From: Microbacterium sediminis
GTDB taxonomy: Bacteria; Actinomycetota; Actinomycetes; Actinomycetales; Microbacteriaceae
Assembly (NCBI RefSeq): GCF_004564075.1
Contig: NZ_CP038256.1
Location: 620,001-684,000 of the forward strand
Length of the DNA stretch: 64,000 nt
Direction: 5' to 3'
A program made the position numbers and the translations under genes. Under the pieces are notes generated by a model. The model had not been told where the DNA came from. It ran no database searches and saw nothing but the letters and a program-made list of their open reading frames with translations. Below, piece after piece: positions 54,943 to 64,000 of the stretch. Within the stretch, counting starts at the first letter, position 1. Each line of letters opens with the position of its first letter.

Positions 54943-55018
54943 TCGGCGAATGGCACCGGCATCGCGCGCGAATTCGCGCGGCGTGGCACCATGTCGCGTA
55001 AGGGGATGGAGAAGCCGC

Positions 55019-55429
55019 GTGAAGGTGCCTTTCGTCACGGGCGAGTTCGTGGTGGTGGACGGGGTCGCGTACCCGCGCTACGACCCGGGATACGGCGTGA
55101 GCAACCGGCCGGGGGAGATCTCGCTCGGGGCACCGGGTGACCCCGCCACGTGGGCGATGCGCGTCGCGGCGGATGATCACCGCGTGGTCTCCGTCCAGCC
55201 CACGGCGAAGCTCCACGGGGTCCCGGTCTTCGACCTGCGGTACCACCCCGACATCCGCCGGGTCAGCTTCAAGGTGCTCAGCGAGTACGCGCCGGAGCTG
55301 CGCGCGGCAGGTCTGCAGCTGGACGTCGACCACGACTACAAGGGCCTTGAGCATCGGGGAACGGCCGCGGCCGCGGAGTTCACGGATTTCGAGGACGGCA
55401 TTCCTGAGGAACTGCGCGGGCTGGTGTGA
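55019..55429 (+). CDS. Hypothetical protein in the inserted cassette
   Basis: A 136-residue protein starting GTG behind GGAGAAG. It has an N-terminal beta-rich part (VPFVTGEFVVVDGVAYPRYDP), then PVFDLRYHPDIRRVSFKVLSEYAPELRAAGLQLDVDHDYKG, and an acidic end (FTDFEDGIPEELRGLV). No family, signal peptide or membrane helix is recognised. Next to an immunity-type gene it may be a small immunity or toxin-related protein, but that is only context. The gap to the next gene (55430-55572) shows no further gene. Confidence 0.65.
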   Translation: MKVPFVTGEFVVVDGVAYPRYDPGYGVSNRPGEISLGAPGDPATWAMRVAADDHRVVSVQPTAKLHGVPVFDLRYHPDIRRVSFKVLSEYAPELRAAGLQLDVDHDYKGLEHRGTAAAAEFTDFEDGIPEELRGLV

Positions 55430-55572
55430 GCAGCTGCAGGGCCTTCACCGGCCGCGGCGGACACCGGGCGGTTCCGGGTGCGAGGGAGCGGTGCCCATCG
55501 CCGATCGTGCTTCGGCGCCCGTACGTTTGAGAACGTGAGCTTCATCCGCTCGGAGGTCAGGAGGACCCTCGC

Positions 55573-56484
55573 ATGAGTTTTCCCGTGCCGTACACCGTCG
55601 CAGGTCCGGTCTCACAGGAGACGATCGAGCGCTTCGGGCACATCGTGTCGATCGATCTGGAGAACGTCTGGAAGGACGAGGGCCAGCTGATCACGGCGGA
55701 CGGTTTCATCCGCGCGATCGATCCGGCGCCGCTGCTGCCGTTGATGGATCAGCTGCTGCCGGCGATCCCGGGGGCGGTGCCGTTGTTTGCGACGGCGTGG
55801 GGCGACCTCGTCGTCGCCCACAGCGACACCCCTGATCACGCGCTCGCGGAGAAGCACAAGCTGACGCTCGTTCTGTTCCGGTTCGGCTTCTACCGGCACT
55901 TCCTCAACGTCCCCGTTCTGGCGTTCGACTTGTTGGTGAGCGAGGACACCCAGGTCGGCCCCCTCGCCCGTGACTTCCATGGCCGCGGCGTCGCGTATGC
56001 CGACGCCGTCGCGGCGCTCGGCGTGCCCGAGATCGACGAGTGCTTCGGGTTCGTGCTGCCGTTGTCGGCGGGCGGTGCGAACGAGGTGTCGAACCTCACG
56101 CGTCGCAGACTCGTCGAGCACCTGGCGTTCCTGGTGCAGATGGGCGGGCCGCCGCGCGACCTGGACGAGCTGGACCCGCCGAAGACCGCTCCGGATCCCG
56201 ACGATCTTCCGGAGCGTGTGCCGACTCCCGCCGAGTCGCAACTGATCGAGCAGGGCTCCGCTCTGCTGCTCAAGGTGAACCCGACCGAGGACTTCGACTT
56301 CCGTCCCCTCCCGGAGTTCGGGGCGGTGTACGTGTGGCAGCGCGGGTTCGGCACGGGCCAGATCATCGTCGCCCCGGGTGACGAGGTGCTCTACGGCAAC
56401 TCGATGCTGTCGGACGCGCAGCTGATCGAGCTGTGGCGCCAGGGGCGGCGCACTCCGATCGAGAAGTTCGACGTCCGCCGATGA
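55573..56484 (+). CDS. GAD-like/DUF1851 immunity-type protein
   Basis: A 303-residue cytoplasmic protein. Residues about 12-75 resemble the GAD-like domain (FGHIVSIDLENVWKDEGQ, then ADGFIRAIDPAPLLPLMDQLL) and about 60-205 the DUF1851 (Tdi1) domain (VPLFATAWGDLVVAH, then ECFGFVLPLSAGGANEVSNLTRRRLVEHLAFLVQMGG); the C-terminus is Pro-rich and ends in a WQRGFGTGQIIV segment. Such proteins are immunity partners of secreted polymorphic toxins. AGGAGGA lies seven bases before the ATG. No toxin gene is nearby, so it looks like an orphan immunity gene. Confidence 0.65.
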   Translation: MSFPVPYTVAGPVSQETIERFGHIVSIDLENVWKDEGQLITADGFIRAIDPAPLLPLMDQLLPAIPGAVPLFATAWGDLVVAHSDTPDHALAEKHKLTLVLFRFGFYRHFLNVPVLAFDLLVSEDTQVGPLARDFHGRGVAYADAVAALGVPEIDECFGFVLPLSAGGANEVSNLTRRRLVEHLAFLVQMGGPPRDLDELDPPKTAPDPDDLPERVPTPAESQLIEQGSALLLKVNPTEDFDFRPLPEFGAVYVWQRGFGTGQIIVAPGDEVLYGNSMLSDAQLIELWRQGRRTPIEKFDVRR

Positions 56485-56547
56485 ACGACATGGTCGAGAC
56501 GGCGCTCAGAAGTGTCCGATCGGACGAGCGGCACCGGGCCGACCGCG

Positions 56548-56643
56548 CACACCTCGGTGCTGCCCCTCGAGGCCTTCATCGCCTCGGCCCACGACACGCG
56601 CCCGACGCCTCGCGCCTTACGAGCCGGCTGCGGCGGTCGCGCG
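56548..56643 (+). pseudogene. zapE 3'-end fragment
   Basis: About 95 bases match the 3' end of zapE (LEAFIASAHD and the TSRL end), with a deletion of some 35 bases and a lost frame. They run up to the stop of the intact yceI, and the left edge coincides with the end of homology to any cassette gene. An ATG at 56481, overlapping the immunity gene stop, opens a frame that runs into this fragment after about 20 codons and may be a truncated third cassette gene. Confidence 0.75.
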
Positions 56644-57357
56644 CTAGGAGCGCTCGAACACCAGCTGGAACTCGACGAAGCCCTCGGGCTCCACGCTCAC
56701 GAAGCCGAGGTTCGGCGCGGTGACGCCGTAGTCGGCGAACGTGATCGGGATGCTGCCGGCCACGTGAATCCGCTCCCCATCCGAGACGGCCTCGATCGGC
56801 ACCGTGACGGCCTGGGTCACGCCGCGCAGCGTGAGCTCGCCGGCGGCATCGAACGCGGCGGTGCCGCCGGCGACCGGCCCCGTGACGGCGACCGGCTGGG
56901 TCAGGCGGAAGCTCGCCTCAGGGTACTCGTCCGTCGACAGCGCCTGGTCGCGGAAGTACGCGTCGCGCTCGGCGGCGTCGGTGGCGATGCTCGCGACGTC
57001 GACGGTGAACTCCGCCTGCTGCAGGGCGAGCCCGTCGATGACCGCCGTGCCCGAGACCTCCTCGGTGCGGCCGACCACCGTGACGTCCTCGCCGGCGAGC
57101 ACCTCGTCGACGCGATACCCCGCGAACGAACCGTCGGCGACGGCCCAGGTGCCGGTGAGGTCCGACACCGCCGCGCCGGCCGAGGGCGTCGCGCCGTCGG
57201 ACGGCACGGACGGGGCCGCCGGCTGCTCGCCCACGATCACGTCGCGATAGAACGCGGGACCCCAGATCAGGGCGACGGCCCCCACCACGACAAGCAGAGC
57301 GAGGGCGACGAGCAGGGCGATGACGCGGCGGCGACGGGGGCGCGAGGGGGAGGTCAT
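56644..57357 (-). CDS. YceI-family protein, membrane-anchored
   Basis: A 237-residue protein: an Arg-rich N-terminus, one membrane helix (residues about 10-35), a Pro/Ser linker, and a YceI lipocalin-like beta barrel outside the membrane (LTGTWAVADGSFAGYRV, VDVASIATDAAERDAYFRDQAL, ELTLRGVTQAVTVPIEA, FADYGVTAPNLGF). YceI barrels bind polyisoprenoids or other long lipids. It is the intact copy of the pair at 54725. The 99 bases after its start hold the rRNA promoter side and no gene. Confidence 0.92.
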   Translation of the reverse strand: MTSPSRPRRRRVIALLVALALLVVVGAVALIWGPAFYRDVIVGEQPAAPSVPSDGATPSAGAAVSDLTGTWAVADGSFAGYRVDEVLAGEDVTVVGRTEEVSGTAVIDGLALQQAEFTVDVASIATDAAERDAYFRDQALSTDEYPEASFRLTQPVAVTGPVAGGTAAFDAAGELTLRGVTQAVTVPIEAVSDGERIHVAGSIPITFADYGVTAPNLGFVSVEPEGFVEFQLVFERS

Positions 57358-57456
57358 GCCTCGAGTCTGAGGCACGAACCCGCACGGGACCAGGAGGTTT
57401 CGGTCGTATGAACGCTCCGTGACGACTGGGCGACACGCCCGGGTGCACGGCCCGGT

Positions 57457-57485
57457 TTGCCCGAACCCCCGCAACGGCGTAATGT
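57457..57485 (+). promoter_or_regulatory. rRNA operon promoter
   Basis: TTGCCC at 57457-57462 and TAATGT at 57480-57485 with exactly 17 bases between them. It lies 340 bases before the 16S gene. Confidence 0.65.
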
Positions 57486-57823
57486 TTTCTCTGTCGCCGC
57501 CAAGCGGTGAGGTTGAGCCGGAAGGTTCCCACCCCAAGCAAGCGACACAAACCCCCGATGAAGATCCTCGCAGGAGGGTGTCTGACTCGTGGGACGAATG
57601 CCCCGGAGGGCCACGGCGGGAGTCGTGGGGCTGGGTGCGTCCGATCCTTGAGAACTCAACAGCGTGCACTTGTCAAATGCCAAATAACCTCGTCGGCTGA
57701 CTTTGGTCAGTCGTGAGATTCCTTTGGATCAATTTTTGGAAGTCAGTTTTGACATCCTTTTTTGGTCATGATTGAACTCGCTGCAGCAGTGATCGTTTTC
57801 CCGGTCGTGTTGTGGCTTTCGTT
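57486..57823 (+). other. rRNA leader region
   Basis: Non-coding transcribed leader. It holds a CTTGAGAACTC block typical of actinobacterial rRNA leaders, an AT-rich second half, and TGTCAAATG at 57671-57679, which is exactly complementary to 59432-59440 behind the 16S gene. The two would form the base of the 16S processing stem. The short ORFs here are not supported. Confidence 0.7.
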
Positions 57824-62813
<4,990 letters not shown>

Positions 62814-62915
62814 TTCTTCTTTCCGAGAGATAACTCGCGTCCACTATGTGGTTCCCGATGTACGGGCAACCACACCAACACGAATCGTGTTGATGTGCTG
62901 AAACATCGAAAGAGT

Positions 62916-63032
62916 TTCGGCGGTCATAGCGAGAGGGAAACGCCCGGTCACATTCCGAACCCGGAAGCTAAGCCTCTCAGCGCCGATGGTACTGCAAGGG
63001 GGACCTTGTGGGAGAGTAGGACACCGCCGGAC
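62916..63032 (+). rRNA. 5S ribosomal RNA
   Basis: 117 bases with the normal helices: 5' TTCGGCGGTCATAGCG, loop GGAAACGCCCGGTC, CCGAACCCGGAAGCTAAG, and 3' GGACACCGCCGGACA. The spacer 62814-62915 holds the right arm of the 23S processing stem (62834-62845) and no gene. Confidence 0.97.
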
Positions 63033-63041
63033 ACCACTTCA

Positions 63042-63105
63042 CGAAAGGCCGCCCAACGCAGGGCGGCCTTTCGGCTTTCAGGCCCCTCTTCGGAGGGGCC
63101 TTTTT
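63042..63105 (+). terminator. Double terminator of the rRNA operon
   Basis: Two stem-loops in a row: 63042-63054 with 63061-63073, loop AACGCA, and 63080-63088 with 63093-63101, loop TTCG, followed by a T-run. The second is a classical tetraloop terminator. Confidence 0.92.
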
Positions 63106-63125
63106 GCGTTTCCGGAAGGGGGCGC

Positions 63126-64000
63126 TCAGCCCAGCAGTGCGTGCGCGATCGCGTAGATCACCACGCCGGCCAGGGCGCCGACCACGGTGCCGTTGAGGCG
63201 GATGTACTGGAGGTCGCGGCCCACCATCAGCTCGATCTTCTCCGTCGTCTCGTCGGCGTCCCACCTCTCCACCGTGTCGGTGATGAGCGACGCGATGTCG
63301 TGCCGGTATCGATCGACGAGGAACACCGCCGCCTCGGTGAGGAAGCCGTCCACGCGCTTCTGCAGGGCGTCGTCGGTGGACAGGCGCGCACCGAGATCCG
63401 CGATGACATCGCGGATGCGCTGGCGCAGCGCGCTGTCCGCGTCCTCCAGCGAGCGGATCAGCCCGTCCTTGGCGGTGCCCCAGGCGGCGCCGGCGAGCTC
63501 GCGGACGCGCGGGCTGTCGAACACCGTCTCCTTGGCGCCCGACAGGCGCGCGCGGGTGACAGGATCGTGCTGCAGGTTCTGTGCGAGCTTGGCGAGGTAG
63601 TCGGTCACCGCGCCGCGCGCCGGGTGAGCGGGATCGGCCCGTACCGCATCGACGAACGCCACCGCCTCGCGGTACACGGTCTCGTCGACGAAGCGATGTG
63701 CGAGCGAGGGCACCCATGAGGGCAGCCGGCGCGAGACGAGCCCGTCGAACGCCGCGCGGTTGCCCGCCAGCCACGTCGCGATGCTGTCGGCGGCCAGATC
63801 CACCGCGCTGCGGTGCGCGTCGGCCTCGACCAGCTTCTCGAGCCACGCACCGAGGGGACCGCCCCAGTCGGGCGCGATGAGGTGCTCGCGGGCGAGCGAC
63901 TCGATCACGTCCTGCACGTCGTCGTCGCTCAGCGCGGACAGCACCCCGCGCGCCATCGCGGCGCCCTCCGAGGCGACGCGCTCCGCGTGCGCCGGCTCGG
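63126..64000 (-). CDS. DUF445 family membrane protein (5' end outside window)
   Basis: The frame is open to the window edge, so only the last 291 or so codons are seen. DUF445 proteins are membrane-anchored with a long helical middle; here EPAHAERVASEG, LSDDDVQDVIESLAREHL, TDTVERWDADETTEKIE and the C-terminal membrane helix NGTVVGALAGVVIYAIAHALLG match the family. The exact role of the family is unknown. The ATG at 63956 is internal, not the start. It is convergent with the rRNA operon, separated by the double terminator. Confidence 0.87.
   Translation of the reverse strand, partial: EPAHAERVASEGAAMARGVLSALSDDDVQDVIESLAREHLIAPDWGGPLGAWLEKLVEADAHRSAVDLAADSIATWLAGNRAAFDGLVSRRLPSWVPSLAHRFVDETVYREAVAFVDAVRADPAHPARGAVTDYLAKLAQNLQHDPVTRARLSGAKETVFDSPRVRELAGAAWGTAKDGLIRSLEDADSALRQRIRDVIADLGARLSTDDALQKRVDGFLTEAAVFLVDRYRHDIASLITDTVERWDADETTEKIELMVGRDLQYIRLNGTVVGALAGVVIYAIAHALLG

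Overview
The window is a 64-kb piece of a high-GC actinobacterial chromosome, most likely Microbacteriaceae (Microbacterium or a close relative). The evidence is the strong GC bias, frequent GTG/TTG starts, an Lsr2 nucleoid protein, a DtxR/IdeR-type regulator, an actinobacterial-type SerC, a DUF3027 protein next to a cold-shock protein, and a 16S-23S-5S operon without spacer tRNAs. I see no prophage, insertion sequence or CRISPR array.

Layout: 0-8 kb carries the tail of a GH65 glycoside phosphorylase/hydrolase, then dnaX-recR, a small membrane protein, an EamA transporter and the aspartate-pathway pair lysC-asd. 8-9.4 kb is mqo. 9.6-18 kb is a minus-strand operon for oligopeptide uptake and cleavage: lipoprotein binding protein, M14-like peptidase, two permeases that are both broken by several frameshifts, a serine hydrolase, a GbsR/MarR-type regulator and a fused double ATPase. 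A palindromic operator candidate lies in front of it. 18-23.7 kb holds paiB-amidohydrolase, a PhoPR-like two-component system, and an Erm 23S rRNA methyltransferase with its own leader peptide and attenuator hairpin.

23.7-34.7 kb carries the XPB helicase and a helicase-associated protein, split by a TetR/DHFR-like pair and an SseB protein. After these come a cold-shock protein, DUF3027, serC, dtxR/ideR, an M23 peptidase behind a structured leader RNA, a small-RNA-like locus and an HNH nuclease. 34.8-40.6 kb is a compact Pls/PosA-type nonribosomal peptide synthetase, M1 aminopeptidase and phosphopantetheinyl-transferase-like group. 40.6-49.5 kb has tRNA-Arg, lsr2, an acetate-type symporter pair with a divergent LuxR regulator, tag with a cysteine-less Ogt homologue, and a 1231-residue helicase-like protein whose catalytic motifs look destroyed. 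49.5-53.6 kb holds mscL, an FmdB zinc ribbon, 5-FTHF cyclo-ligase, galU, a GNAT acetyltransferase, a membrane protein and tRNA-Ala.

53.7-57.4 kb is the most plastic part. The convergent zapE/yceI junction occurs twice, as one intact and one decayed copy of each gene, and brackets a small cassette with a GAD-like/DUF1851 immunity-type gene. The window ends with the rRNA operon and the start-less part of a DUF445 gene.

Many genes have a TANNNT hexamer 6-8 nt before the start codon, which suggests widespread leaderless transcription. The best candidates for undescribed biology are the duplicated-junction immunity cassette, the pseudoknot-like RNA before the M23 gene, the three-hairpin RNA/small ORF at 34 kb, the helicase pseudoenzyme and the Pls-M1-PPTase group. 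Family assignments were made by reading motifs; no database search was run.
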